Counted from the first letter of the stretch, positions 24,940 to 33,277 are shown. The stretch: 64,000 nucleotides of DNA from Holzapfeliella floricola DSM 23037 = JCM 16512 (GCF_001436605.1 NZ_AYZL01000008.1:1-64000); one strand, 5' to 3'. The notes: a model not told the origin generated them from the sequence alone. A program made the numbers and translations.

Positions 24940-27105
24940 CTAAATACTACAACTTTCACATTCGTTAGAACCAACTTCTTGTGAGTCATCAGTGAAGGTG
25001 CGAACGTAATAAATAGATTTGATACCTTTGTAGTAGGCATAGTTACGTAAGATACTCAAGTCACGAGTTGTTTGTTCTTCTTCTTCTTTCCATTCATACA
25101 ATCCTTCAGGAATTGTTGAACGTAGGAATAATGTTAAACTCATACCTTGATCGATATGTTGTTGAGCAACGGCATAAGTATCAATAACTTTACGCATGTC
25201 GGTATCATAAGCTGATGTGTAGTAGTTGATAGTTTCATTGTCTAAGTGAGGTGCAGGGAAGTATAATTTACCATTTTTCTTTTCTGTACGTTCTTCAATC
25301 AGACGGGTAATTGGATGAAGGCTTGCACTTGTGTCATTGATGTAAGAAATTGACCCTGTAGGTGCAATTGCTAAACGGTAAGCATTGTAAAGGCCGTCTT
25401 GTTGAATTGCTTCCTTCAAGTCTTGCCAATCTTGTTGTGATGGCACCATGATACCATCAAATAGTTGTTTAACACGTTTTGACTTTGGCGCAAAACTTTG
25501 AGTAAGGTACTTATCAAAGTATTCACCAGTTGCGTAAGTTGATTTTTCAAAATTGTGGAAAGTTTGCTTTCTTTCACGAGCAATTTGATTACTTTCAGCT
25601 AAAGTCCAATAGTTGAGTAGCATAAAGTAAGTATCTACAAATTCAAGTGCTTCTTTTGAGCCATAATGAATATGTTCTTTTGCCAAGAATGAGTGTAATC
25701 CCATAGCACCAAGTCCAATTGAATGGCTTAGTTCATTACCTTTAGCGACTGTTGGAACAGCTTCAATATTTGATGTATCTGAAATATAGGTCAACGCACG
25801 AGTCATTGTTTTAACTGATTTACCAAAATCAGGACTAGTCATTAAGTTGCCAATGTTTGTTGATCCCAAGTTACAGCTGATATCTGTTCCCATTTGTTCA
25901 AACTCTTGTTTGTCATTTAAGATAGCGGGAGTTTGAACTTGTTGAATTTCAGAACACAAGTTACTCATGATGATTTTACCGTCAATAGGATTTTCACGGT
26001 TAGCAGTGTCAACATTTAAGATGTAAGGATAACCGGATTCTTGTTGAAGCTTTGAAATTTCATTTTCAAGCTCACGAGCATTGATTTTGTACTTACGAAT
26101 CTCGTCATTTTGAACCATATTGTCATATTCTTTTGTAATATCAACATATGAGAAAGGCTCGCCATAAATACGTTCAACGTCATAGGGACTGAACAAATAC
26201 ATATCTTGGTTAGTCCGAACAAGTTCGTAGTATTTATCAGGAACCACAACACCTAGTGAAAGTGTTTTAACACGAATCTTTTCATCAGCATTTTCTTTTT
26301 TAGCTGATAGGAATTGAATGATATCTGGGTGAAAAACGTTTAGATAAACCGCACCCGCACCTTGGCGTTGTCCTAATTGGTTTGAATAAGAAAATGAATC
26401 TTCAAGTAACTTCATAACGGGGATTACACCACTAGAAGCGCCTTCTATTCCTTTAATTGGAGCACCAGATTCACGCAAGTTAGATAGTGCTATTCCAACA
26501 CCTCCACCAATTCGTGATAGTTGAAGTGCGGAGTTAATTCCACGACCAATACTGTTCATGTCATCAGTCATTTGGATTAGAAAACAGGAAACAAATTCAC
26601 CACGGCGTTTTTTACCAGCATTTAAAAAGCTAGGTGTAGCAGGTTGATAACGCTGACTAACCATTTCATCAGCAAGTGCTTCAGCTAATTGCTCATCACC
26701 ATTTGCGTAATAAAGAGCATTAAAAAAGACCCTGTCGATGAAGGTCTCAAGATAATAAGCACCATCATTAGTTTTTAAAGCGTATTGATTATAAAACTTG
26801 TAAGCTGCCATAAATGATTTGAAACGAAAGTTTTTATCTTCCATTCTTTTATGAAGTTTATTTAGAAATTCTTGAGAATATTGTTCTAAAAACTCAGCCT
26901 CAATGTAGTCATGTTCAATTAAAAAGTCCAATTTGTCTTTTAAATTATTAAATTGTTTAACGTTAGGAATTACGTTTTCATGGAAGAAAGCTTTGAGAGC
27001 TTCTTTATCTTTATTAAGTGGGATTTGATTGTCTACAGGACGATTCACTTCATTGTTTAAAACAAAGTATGAAATATCACTGATATTTAAATCTTTAAGA
27101 CTCAT
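24940..27105 (-). CDS. nrdE: Class Ib ribonucleotide reductase, large subunit
   Basis: A 721-residue catalytic subunit that reduces ribonucleoside diphosphates. It has the N-terminal NrdE-type opening and ends in NECESCSI, the mobile CxxC pair re-reduced by NrdH. Active-site Cys residues lie in SNLCSEI (about 387) and SNECES; NLGSTNIGN and the radical-path tyrosines near YYKGIKSIYY are visible. No N-terminal ATP-cone is present, as expected for class Ib. It overlaps the nrdI end by 11 bases, so the start relies on coupling; the upstream ribosome binding site is weak. Confidence 0.96.
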   Translation of the reverse strand: MSLKDLNISDISYFVLNNEVNRPVDNQIPLNKDKEALKAFFHENVIPNVKQFNNLKDKLDFLIEHDYIEAEFLEQYSQEFLNKLHKRMEDKNFRFKSFMAAYKFYNQYALKTNDGAYYLETFIDRVFFNALYYANGDEQLAEALADEMVSQRYQPATPSFLNAGKKRRGEFVSCFLIQMTDDMNSIGRGINSALQLSRIGGGVGIALSNLRESGAPIKGIEGASSGVIPVMKLLEDSFSYSNQLGQRQGAGAVYLNVFHPDIIQFLSAKKENADEKIRVKTLSLGVVVPDKYYELVRTNQDMYLFSPYDVERIYGEPFSYVDITKEYDNMVQNDEIRKYKINARELENEISKLQQESGYPYILNVDTANRENPIDGKIIMSNLCSEIQQVQTPAILNDKQEFEQMGTDISCNLGSTNIGNLMTSPDFGKSVKTMTRALTYISDTSNIEAVPTVAKGNELSHSIGLGAMGLHSFLAKEHIHYGSKEALEFVDTYFMLLNYWTLAESNQIARERKQTFHNFEKSTYATGEYFDKYLTQSFAPKSKRVKQLFDGIMVPSQQDWQDLKEAIQQDGLYNAYRLAIAPTGSISYINDTSASLHPITRLIEERTEKKNGKLYFPAPHLDNETINYYTSAYDTDMRKVIDTYAVAQQHIDQGMSLTLFLRSTIPEGLYEWKEEEEQTTRDLSILRNYAYYKGIKSIYYVRTFTDDSQEVGSNECESCSI

Positions 27106-27463
27106 ATTCTTTCACAACTTTCTTGAATTCTGCGACATCTTTGTTAGTGCCATTAAATTCAAAATCAAAAATAATAGGAACGTCATAGTGTTCTGAAATT
27201 TTCTTAGCCGTGTGAAGATAAAGGTGGTTGAAGTTCTTGTTACCACCACCAGCGACACCAACTAAGTTTTCAGAATTAGAGCCATAATCTAAGAACTCAA
27301 GAATACTTTCGACAAGTTCTAGTTCATATGACGGTACAATTAAAATAAAAGGTTCATTCATTTCATGAAAGGGATCTTCATCGCTGATTTCATAAGATGG
27401 CAGATCGAGTTTTTTCATGAATCTTCTCGTTTGACCTGTCAATGTGTAAAAAACTAGTTTCAT
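27095..27463 (-). CDS. nrdI: NrdI flavodoxin-like RNR activase
   Basis: A 122-residue FMN protein. The phosphate loop TLTGQTRRF begins at residue 8, and GVAGGGNKNFN (about 83-93) is the NrdI-specific flavin loop. It supplies the oxidant that builds the dimanganese-tyrosyl cofactor of NrdF. Its start overlaps the nrdH stop by four bases and its end overlaps nrdE, consistent with a tightly coupled operon. Confidence 0.95.
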   Translation of the reverse strand: MKLVFYTLTGQTRRFMKKLDLPSYEISDEDPFHEMNEPFILIVPSYELELVESILEFLDYGSNSENLVGVAGGGNKNFNHLYLHTAKKISEHYDVPIIFDFEFNGTNKDVAEFKKVVKEYES

Positions 27464-27693
27464 GATAAAACCAAGTCTTTTACTTTATTAGGCGCAAAAC
27501 CAATAATAGGGTCTTGATCTGGTGAAAAGAAAACAGGAACACTGCGGTATCCTTGTGCTTTAAGTTCTTCCAATGCTGTTGCATCTTCATCAACATTAAC
27601 TTCTTTGAACTCGATTCCTTTTTGAGCAAGTAAACGTTTCATCATTTTGCATTGCATACAGTTATTTTTTGTGTACATGATTGATTCTGTCAT
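27460..27693 (-). CDS. nrdH: NrdH glutaredoxin-like electron donor
   Basis: A 77-residue small thioredoxin-fold protein with the redox pair CMQC (residues 13-16) followed by KMMKRLL, and RSVPVFF with the cis-proline. It donates electrons to NrdE. First gene of the nrdHIEF operon, with AGGGGGA before the ATG. The usual family motif near the C terminus (FRPDK) reads FAPNK here. Confidence 0.93.
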   Translation of the reverse strand: MTESIMYTKNNCMQCKMMKRLLAQKGIEFKEVNVDEDATALEELKAQGYRSVPVFFSPDQDPIIGFAPNKVKDLVLS

Positions 27694-27726
27694 GATAAAA
27701 ATCCCCCTAGAAATTATTAAATGCCC

Positions 27727-27756
27727 ATTATAATGAGACAGTAATGGCCATTTGAA
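27727..27756 (-). promoter_or_regulatory. Candidate proximal promoter of nrdHIEF
   Basis: Minus-strand TATAAT at 27732-27727 and a poor -35 (TTCAAA, 27756-27751) with an 18-base spacer. A second, distal candidate is TTGACT (27857-27852) with CACAAT (27834-27829), 17 bases apart. Which one is used cannot be decided here. Confidence 0.4.
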
Positions 27757-27778
27757 AGTGTATTTTAAAAATTAAAGA

Positions 27779-27798
27779 CCCCACAATATATTGTGGGG
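27779..27798. promoter_or_regulatory. NrdR box-like palindrome upstream of nrdH
   Basis: A perfect 20-base palindrome whose core CACAATATATTGTG fits the published NrdR consensus (acaCwAtATaTwGtgt) at all strongly conserved positions. It lies 86 bases upstream of nrdH. NrdR represses nrd genes at high ATP/dATP. A weaker half-matching element (CATGATGTAGATTGTG) is at 27819-27834. The GC-flanked palindrome might instead act as a hairpin, but no good T tract follows on either strand. Confidence 0.6.
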
Positions 27799-28143
27799 GC
27801 CAAGGTAACTCAATACCTCATGATGTAGATTGTGCGATGATTGTTGCTTAAAGTCAAGCGATAAATTGAATAAAAAAAGGTTGACAGATAAGAAATCGTA
27901 ATCCTCCCATATTTGTGGAGTTTGGAATTTTTTTGGATTAATTGCATCTGTAAAATAATGACTTTTGTATTGAGCCACAATAATAAATTTAAGTAAAATT
28001 TTTGCTAAATGTCAACCTGTTTATACTGTTTCAAAAAAGATGTTAATAAATAATGTGGGATTAAAGTCGATAATAGCTAGACTTTAGTTTGTTATCTATT
28101 TTATAATTCTAAGTGATTGTTAAATTGAGGGAGTTTATAATAT

Positions 28144-29112
28144 ATGAAAAAATTCTTGGTATCCTTGTTAAAGGCACTATCTTTACTAGTGATTATACTA
28201 GTAGTTATGTTTGGAGCGTACAAAGGGGCTCGTTACGTAGCTGCTCACCAGAAGAAAACCGTAATTAGTGAGATGTACACAAAAGCTAAAATTAATGATA
28301 GCTTGAAGTCAGGAGAAAATTTAACATATCACTTAACTAAGTTAGGACAAGAATCTTTACAGCCTGATTTATATTTTGATAAAACAAAAAATCATACTGA
28401 TCCAATGGCTTACACCTCGCAAGAAGGTGGTATGCTTTATCAACACAGTGCAGGGCAACTAACCATTCCTTCAGATATTTCGGCAGGACATATTTTAGAA
28501 ATAAAAACGCCTTTTTATATTGACTCATTTTCAGACGATGCTACTTTAATTTTGGAAGATTCAGAAGGTCAAAAGTTAACCTATAATGGGACTAACTTCA
28601 ATACTGATTGGAATTATCGCAATCAGGGACTAGTGCGAGTTTTGACAGGGACTAACTTTGATAAAGAACAGTTAATCAATGACTCTGAATTTTTAAAGAA
28701 AAACGCAGGAAAAACGATTAATTATCGATTTGATAACCCACAATATATGATGGCCTCGAAAAAGGCACTTTTAGATAGTCAATTAACTAAGCATAAAAAT
28801 GTTGAATTGAATCGTACGGAAATATCAAAAGAGAAATCATTCACTTATAAGTTTAATGCATCTAGTGAAAATATCGAAGCTTTGAATTTTAAGGTTTATA
28901 ATCAGGATAATGAAGATATTACCAACAAGTTTAGTGTAACTATTCAATCTCAAAAGATTGAAAATCATACAGACTACAGTCAAACTTTAACTATTAATCA
29001 AGTTGGTGATTTAACTGAAAAAGATCAAAAAATGCAAATTGTAATGCCGTTATATGGGCATTTCATTACATCTGTTTTTTATGCAGGAGATAAGCTGCCA
29101 ATTATTCAATAA
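28144..29112 (+). CDS. Unknown exported or membrane-anchored protein
   Basis: A 322-residue protein with a basic N terminus and one membrane helix (about residues 9-30) followed by a hydrophilic extracytoplasmic region rich in Asn, Asp, Lys and Thr, with beta-type repeats. I recognise no domain. There is no lipobox and no sorting signal, so the N-terminal helix probably anchors it. ATG at 28144 follows GAGGGAG with rather long spacing. The brnQ start is 18 bases downstream, so they may be co-transcribed. Confidence 0.7.
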   Translation: MKKFLVSLLKALSLLVIILVVMFGAYKGARYVAAHQKKTVISEMYTKAKINDSLKSGENLTYHLTKLGQESLQPDLYFDKTKNHTDPMAYTSQEGGMLYQHSAGQLTIPSDISAGHILEIKTPFYIDSFSDDATLILEDSEGQKLTYNGTNFNTDWNYRNQGLVRVLTGTNFDKEQLINDSEFLKKNAGKTINYRFDNPQYMMASKKALLDSQLTKHKNVELNRTEISKEKSFTYKFNASSENIEALNFKVYNQDNEDITNKFSVTIQSQKIENHTDYSQTLTINQVGDLTEKDQKMQIVMPLYGHFITSVFYAGDKLPIIQ

Positions 29113-29130
29113 ATTATTAGAGGATAAAAA

Positions 29131-30447
29131 ATGAACACAAAAAAAGTGACAATTCAGCAAACTTTGTTGATTGGATTAATGACTTTTGGTCTTTTTTTTG
29201 GAGCAGGGAATTTAATATTCCCTGTTTTTTTAGGCCAACAAGCACAAGCAAATTATCCACAAGCCTTTTTAGGATTTATCTTATCAGATTGCGGATTTAT
29301 TTTAATAGGAATTGCGAGTTTGTGCCTCAGTCAAACGTACCATTTTAAAAAATTAATGACCAAATTAGCGCCTATTCCCGGCAAATTATTTGGGACGCTA
29401 CTTTATTTGGTGATTGGACCGTTAATTTTATTACCCAGGTTAGCTAGCGTATCGTTTAAAATGGGATTAGGCAGTTTTATACCTGAACAATATTACTTTC
29501 TTGCAATGGCAATATATACAGCAGGGTATTTTGTAATTGTGTATCGATTAAGTCAAGACTCGCGTAACATTGTTAGTATTGTAGGTAAAGTATTTACACC
29601 GCTTTTGTTAGTGACACTAACCATTGTTTTTGGATTAGTTTTTATTTTTAAAATGGGGAGTCCGACCCAACCGCTTAATGTAACTTATCAGACTAGCCCG
29701 ATACTTCAAGGATTTTTAGATGGTTACAACACAATGGATGCATTGGTTTCTGTTATTTTTGGATTTATTATTATTAAAGCCTATCAAAGTCTCGGGATAA
29801 ATGACGCCAAGCAGTTGGCTGTAGAAAGTCTGAAAAGTAGTCTAGTAGCAGTAGTTTTGATTACATCTGTTTATTTTGGATTAGTTTATTTGGGTGCAAC
29901 CAGCTTGACTATTATGGACCCGATGACAAATGGTAGTCCAATTTTGGTCAAGGTCGTTCATCATTACCTAGGGGATGCAGGTGGACTTTTATTGATGGTC
30001 ATTGTGATTTCTGCAACTTTAAAAACTGCAATTGGCTTGATGTCTTCTTTTGAACAGGGGTTGAGCGAGATTTATCCTAGAATAAAGTCAGGTTATTTCA
30101 ATAAATTTAGTGCCATCTTGTCATTTGCAATAGCAATGTTTGGCTTGGATTTTATTTTGATGTATTCCAACTACTTATTGAACTTTGTTTATCCTGTTGT
30201 TTTTATTTTAATTCTAATTATGTTTGTTTCACCAAAATTTGGTGATCAATCAGTGTATTATCGATTTTCCGTTGCGTTTGCGATATTGCCGATTATTTGC
30301 AACGTTTTGGCAGCAGCAAATCCTGGTAGTCAATTCGACTTTGTTAATCAACGTATTCCGCTTGGATCAATGGGTTTTGGCTGGTTATTACCAGCTATTT
30401 TAGGTTATTTCATTGCTTTTCTTCGTGTGAAAAAATCGAAAACTTAG
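29131..30447 (+). CDS. brnQ: Branched-chain amino acid:cation symporter
   Basis: A 438-residue transporter with about 12 helices. FGLFFGAGNLIFPVFLG (from about residue 18) and the LPRLASVSF segment (about 91) are the signature regions of the LIVCS/BrnQ family. It imports leucine, isoleucine and valine with sodium or protons. ATG preceded by AGAGGA. It follows an unknown exported protein gene by 18 bases. No clear terminator is seen before the promoter of the next gene. Confidence 0.92.
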   Translation: MNTKKVTIQQTLLIGLMTFGLFFGAGNLIFPVFLGQQAQANYPQAFLGFILSDCGFILIGIASLCLSQTYHFKKLMTKLAPIPGKLFGTLLYLVIGPLILLPRLASVSFKMGLGSFIPEQYYFLAMAIYTAGYFVIVYRLSQDSRNIVSIVGKVFTPLLLVTLTIVFGLVFIFKMGSPTQPLNVTYQTSPILQGFLDGYNTMDALVSVIFGFIIIKAYQSLGINDAKQLAVESLKSSLVAVVLITSVYFGLVYLGATSLTIMDPMTNGSPILVKVVHHYLGDAGGLLLMVIVISATLKTAIGLMSSFEQGLSEIYPRIKSGYFNKFSAILSFAIAMFGLDFILMYSNYLLNFVYPVVFILILIMFVSPKFGDQSVYYRFSVAFAILPIICNVLAAANPGSQFDFVNQRIPLGSMGFGWLLPAILGYFIAFLRVKKSKT

Positions 30448-30453
30448 CGATTG

Positions 30454-30467
30454 TTACACAATTGTAA
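30454..30467 (+). promoter_or_regulatory. TTACA-N4-TGTAA palindrome, BceR-like
   Basis: TTACA CAAT TGTAA fits the TNACA-N4-TGTAA element described for BceR-type response regulators. It lies about 45 bases upstream of the -10 of the next wall gene and upstream of its WalR-like repeat. It may be a chance palindrome in AT-rich DNA. Confidence 0.35.
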
Positions 30468-30484
30468 TTGTTTAAAGGGGGGTT

Positions 30485-30517
30485 TGTAACCTGTTTGTTA
30501 CATTTTTTCGTTACAAT
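30485..30517 (+). promoter_or_regulatory. WalR-like box and -10 of the 3D/SH3-like gene
   Basis: Direct repeat TGTAAC-N5-TGTTAC (30485-30501) matches the WalR consensus TGTWAH-N5-TGTWAH at every position. A -10 box TACAAT follows at 30512-30517 after 10 bases. WalRK is the essential wall-homeostasis two-component system of low-GC Gram-positives, and its targets are wall hydrolases. Confidence 0.6.
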
Positions 30518-30563
30518 GGTTTCTGTTATTTAAAACAAAAACAATTATTTCGGAGGAATTTCC

Positions 30564-31178
30564 TTGAAAAATTTAAACAATAAAACAATAAAAGTAATTT
30601 TAGCAAGTTTGATTGCTGTTGCATTGATTATTATTGCAAAACCAACGCAATCGGATGAAGTACAAGCTGCAACAAAGGGTGAAGATGTTGCTATTAATTA
30701 TGTTCCTGGTTACGGCATAGCTGTTTGGAATGGCTATATTGAAGGTTCATTCACTGGACAATATCTAAACCATGGAACAACATGGAAAATTGTTAATACA
30801 GCAACTGATACAACAGGTAATCTTTGGTATGATTTAGGTGCAAATCAATGGATTGATAGCCGTTATACACAAAATGCTGCTGCGATATCTCAAGCGGCTG
30901 AACAAGCTTCAAATCAAGGAACATTCAAGCTAAGTTTTTATGATCCAAAAGTTTTGGGGTCAAACATGGGCTACAGTGGTGTAGCAGCTAACTTGTCAGT
31001 TTTTCCTAAGGGAACTAAATTAAAAATAACATTATCTGACGGTACTGTTTGGTATCGTACTGTAAATGATACAGGCGGATTTGCTTATGGTAATCCTCGT
31101 CAATTGGATGTTGCTATGCCAAACTATGCTATTCCATCAGCCGGGATCTTATACGCTAATGTTCAAGTTATTTATTAA
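30564..31178 (+). CDS. Secreted SH3-like plus 3D-domain wall protein
   Basis: A 204-residue secreted protein. Signal peptide residues 1-34 ending VQA-A. A wall-module domain (about 40-105) carries VPGYGIAVWNGY and LWYDLGANQWI. A short Ala/Gln linker leads into a C-terminal 3D domain (about 120-204) with NDTG and QLDVAMPN. The first domain is the same module as in the NlpC/P60 protein at 31614; the second is nearly identical in protein to the 3D domain at 8580. It probably binds and modifies peptidoglycan outside the cell. TTG start, seven bases after CGGAGG. Confidence 0.85.
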   Translation: MKNLNNKTIKVILASLIAVALIIIAKPTQSDEVQAATKGEDVAINYVPGYGIAVWNGYIEGSFTGQYLNHGTTWKIVNTATDTTGNLWYDLGANQWIDSRYTQNAAAISQAAEQASNQGTFKLSFYDPKVLGSNMGYSGVAANLSVFPKGTKLKITLSDGTVWYRTVNDTGGFAYGNPRQLDVAMPNYAIPSAGILYANVQVIY

Positions 31179-31218
31179 AATAAAAAGACTAGCCTTTAAA
31201 GGCTAGTCTTTTTATTTT
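31177..31218. terminator. Bidirectional terminator
   Basis: An 18-base arm reading AAAATAAAAAGACTAGCC and its exact complement around a six-base loop, between the convergent 3D/SH3-like gene and DUF2187 gene. Confidence 0.9.
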
Positions 31219-31418
31219 AATTTGATGTTTTTTAAGTTAACGATTATTTTTTTGTTTAATTCGATAACGTTGTTGTCATCTTCTTTTTCATTATCAGTAA
31301 TCGTAAGCAAAACTGAGTTTTCATAAATTTTTTCAATAGTACCTGAAAAAGGTTGTTTTAAGTCTTCTTCAACTTTTGCTTTAACTTTTTGGCCAACGGC
31401 TAGTTTTTCTTTATCCAT
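31212..31418 (-). CDS. DUF2187-family small protein
   Basis: A 68-residue soluble protein. VGQKVKAKVEEDLKQPF and SGTIEKIYENSVLLTI fit the small KOW/SH3-like DUF2187 family of lactic acid bacteria, whose role is unknown. ATG follows AAAGGATGG. Monocistronic, with its stop inside the shared terminator. Confidence 0.8.
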   Translation of the reverse strand: MDKEKLAVGQKVKAKVEEDLKQPFSGTIEKIYENSVLLTITDNEKEDDNNVIELNKKIIVNLKNIKLK

Positions 31419-31520
31419 ATTTATCCATCCTTTTTATGAAGTTTAACACATACTATATAAGATAATAAACTCAAGCTGTAATTTCAATGATTAATAATTG
31501 TAATACTATCGGATTATCTC

Positions 31521-31553
31521 TGTAACATAACTGAAACATTCTTTAGATATAAT
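31521..31553 (+). promoter_or_regulatory. WalR-like box and -10 of the NlpC/P60 gene
   Basis: TGTAAC-N5-TGAAAC (31521-31537) is one base off the WalR consensus repeat. TATAAT follows at 31548-31553 after 10 bases, the same geometry as at 30485-30517. Confidence 0.6.
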
Positions 31554-31613
31554 AAATTCATCGATTAAGAAATCAAACATTAAATTTAAAAATAATTATC
31601 GGAGGATTCACTT

Positions 31614-32321
31614 TTGAAAAATTTTACTAAACGACTATCAACAATTACATCAGCAGCATTTCTTGGAATTGCCGGAGTAGCAGCTGTAAACAATATGGAC
31701 AATAATGCTAACCAACAGGTTCAAGCTGCTGAAGTTAACCAAACTGTTCAAATTAACTACGTTTCTGGATACTCTGTAGCCGTTTGGAGTGGTTATCAAG
31801 GTGGAGACGTAACCGGTCAAACATTAGCACATGGTTCACAGTGGAAAGTAACTAACAAGGCTTATGATTACCAAGGTAACTTGTGGTATGATTTGGGAAA
31901 TAACCAATGGGTTAAAGGACAATATGTTGTTGATGCAGGTGCTGTTTCTCAAGCTGCTTCAAGTCAAATACAATCAGTTATTAACATGGCTCAATCTCAA
32001 GGTGGAATCCCTTATGTATGGGGTGGAAAAACACCTGCAGGATTTGACTGTTCAGGTTTAATGCAATATGTATTTGCTCAAGCAACTGGTCGTCAAATTG
32101 GTGGCTATACAGTCGCTCAAGAATCAGCTGGACGTAAAGTCTCAGTATCTCAATTACAAGCCGGAGATTTAGTATTCTGGGGAAGCCAAGGTAACTCATA
32201 TCACGTTGGTTTATATATTGGAAATGGTCAATACATCCACGCGCCTCAACCTGGTGAAGGTGTTAAAACCTCAACAATCTCATCATACTTCATGCCTTCA
32301 TTTGGTGTACGTGTACTTTAA
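31614..32321 (+). CDS. Secreted NlpC/P60 peptidoglycan endopeptidase
   Basis: A 235-residue secreted enzyme. Signal peptide to about residue 38 (VQA-A), the SH3-like wall module (about 44-108, VSGYSVAVWSGY and LWYDLGNNQWV), a linker, then an NlpC/P60 domain. The catalytic Cys146 is in FDCSGL and His197 in YHVGLYIG, with a third polar residue in the HAPQ motif near 209. It cleaves peptide stems (gamma-D-Glu to diamino acid bonds) during wall turnover. TTG start after CGGAGG. Monocistronic. Confidence 0.92.
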   Translation: MKNFTKRLSTITSAAFLGIAGVAAVNNMDNNANQQVQAAEVNQTVQINYVSGYSVAVWSGYQGGDVTGQTLAHGSQWKVTNKAYDYQGNLWYDLGNNQWVKGQYVVDAGAVSQAASSQIQSVINMAQSQGGIPYVWGGKTPAGFDCSGLMQYVFAQATGRQIGGYTVAQESAGRKVSVSQLQAGDLVFWGSQGNSYHVGLYIGNGQYIHAPQPGEGVKTSTISSYFMPSFGVRVL

Positions 32322-32364
32322 TATTGTCAGTATATAATTTAAATTTAATGTTTATAAAAGTTTT

Positions 32365-32395
32365 AAAAAGACCGCTGCTGTGGTCTTTTTTTTTT
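32365..32395 (+). terminator. Terminator of the NlpC/P60 gene
   Basis: AAAAAGACC/GGTCTTTTT stem with an eight-base loop and a long T tract. Confidence 0.85.
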
Positions 32396-32410
32396 ATGCT
32401 GAAATTGAAT

Positions 32411-32497
32411 GATTATGTAAGATTATGTAAATATTAATAATTTATAGTATAATGATGTGAGGAAGATTACAATTTAAGCCAATATTAATATTGGCTT
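32411..32497 (+). promoter_or_regulatory. Promoter and palindromic leader of the gln operon
   Basis: TATAAT at 32448-32453 is preceded by a tandem 10-base direct repeat GATTATGTAA (32411-32420 and 32421-32430) across the -35 region, which itself matches the consensus poorly. The predicted leader holds a perfect 22-base palindrome (32476-32497, AAGCCAATATT and its complement). Direct repeats at -35 suggest an activator site; the palindrome could be an operator or a leader hairpin. Confidence 0.45.
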
Positions 32498-32526
32498 TAG
32501 TTAGAAGTTAGAAAGGGATGTCGCAA

Positions 32527-33264
32527 ATGTCATTGATTAGCTTCAAAAATGTTGGAAAATCATACGGAGAGTTCAAAGCATTAAAAGATATCAATTTAGA
32601 TATTAACCAAGGACAGATTGTTTCTATTATTGGGCCTTCTGGGTCTGGAAAAAGCACATTACTTAGAACAATGAATGGTCTTGAAGAAATTAATGAAGGT
32701 CAATTAATTGTTGATGACCATGATTTATCTAATCCAAAAGTTGACATTAATAAGTTGAGAAAAGATGTTGGAATGGTATTTCAACACTTTAATTTATATG
32801 CCAATAAGACAATATTGGAAAATATAACGCTAGCACCTAGAATTGTGCTAAAAGAAAATACTAAACAAGCAGAGCAAAATGCTATGAAATTGCTTGAAAT
32901 GGTAGGATTGAAAGATCAAGCTAATAAATACCCATCACAATTATCTGGTGGTCAGCAACAAAGAATTGCGATTGCGCGTTCACTTGCAATGAAACCCAAA
33001 GCAATCTTGTTTGATGAACCGACAAGCGCGCTTGATCCTGAAATGATTGGGGATGTACTTAATGTCATGAAAGAAGTGGCAGGTCAAGATATGACAATGG
33101 TGGTAGTTACTCATGAAATGGGATTTGCTCGAGAAGTTGGTGATAGAATAATTTTTATGGATAGTGGCCAAATCCTTGAAGATTCAAACGATCCTAAAGC
33201 ATTTTTCAAGAAACCTAAAGAACCACGTGCACAACAATTTTTAAGTAAAGTTATCGGTCATTAG
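32527..33264 (+). CDS. glnQ: Glutamine-type ABC transporter ATPase
   Basis: A 245-residue polar amino-acid uptake ATPase. Walker A GPSGSGKS (about residues 37-44), Q-loop VFQHFNLY, signature LSGGQQQR, Walker [14 protein letters not shown] and the H-loop VTHEM are all intact. ATG at 32527 is 9 bases after AAAGGG; the in-frame ATG at 32518 directly abuts that site and is unlikely. First gene of a four-gene operon in the glnQHMP order. Confidence 0.92.
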   Translation: MSLISFKNVGKSYGEFKALKDINLDINQGQIVSIIGPSGSGKSTLLRTMNGLEEINEGQLIVDDHDLSNPKVDINKLRKDVGMVFQHFNLYANKTILENITLAPRIVLKENTKQAEQNAMKLLEMVGLKDQANKYPSQLSGGQQQRIAIARSLAMKPKAILFDEPTSALDPEMIGDVLNVMKEVAGQDMTMVVVTHEMGFAREVGDRIIFMDSGQILEDSNDPKAFFKKPKEPRAQQFLSKVIGH

Positions 33265-33277
33265 GAGTGTGAAAAGT

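Noticed and set aside
24903-25040. Longer nrdF start overlapping nrdE
   Set aside because: The extra 46 residues are antisense-like hydrophobic sequence not found in NrdF, and TTG 24902 has the ribosome binding site.
27779-27798. Palindrome read as a terminator
   Set aside because: On the minus strand it is followed by TCTTTAATTTTT rather than an immediate T run, and on the plus strand by GGCCAAGG; the core fits an NrdR box better.
32411-32440. GlnR/TnrA site before the glutamine transporter
   Set aside because: TGTAA is followed at seven bases by TAAAT rather than TNACA, so the consensus is not met.
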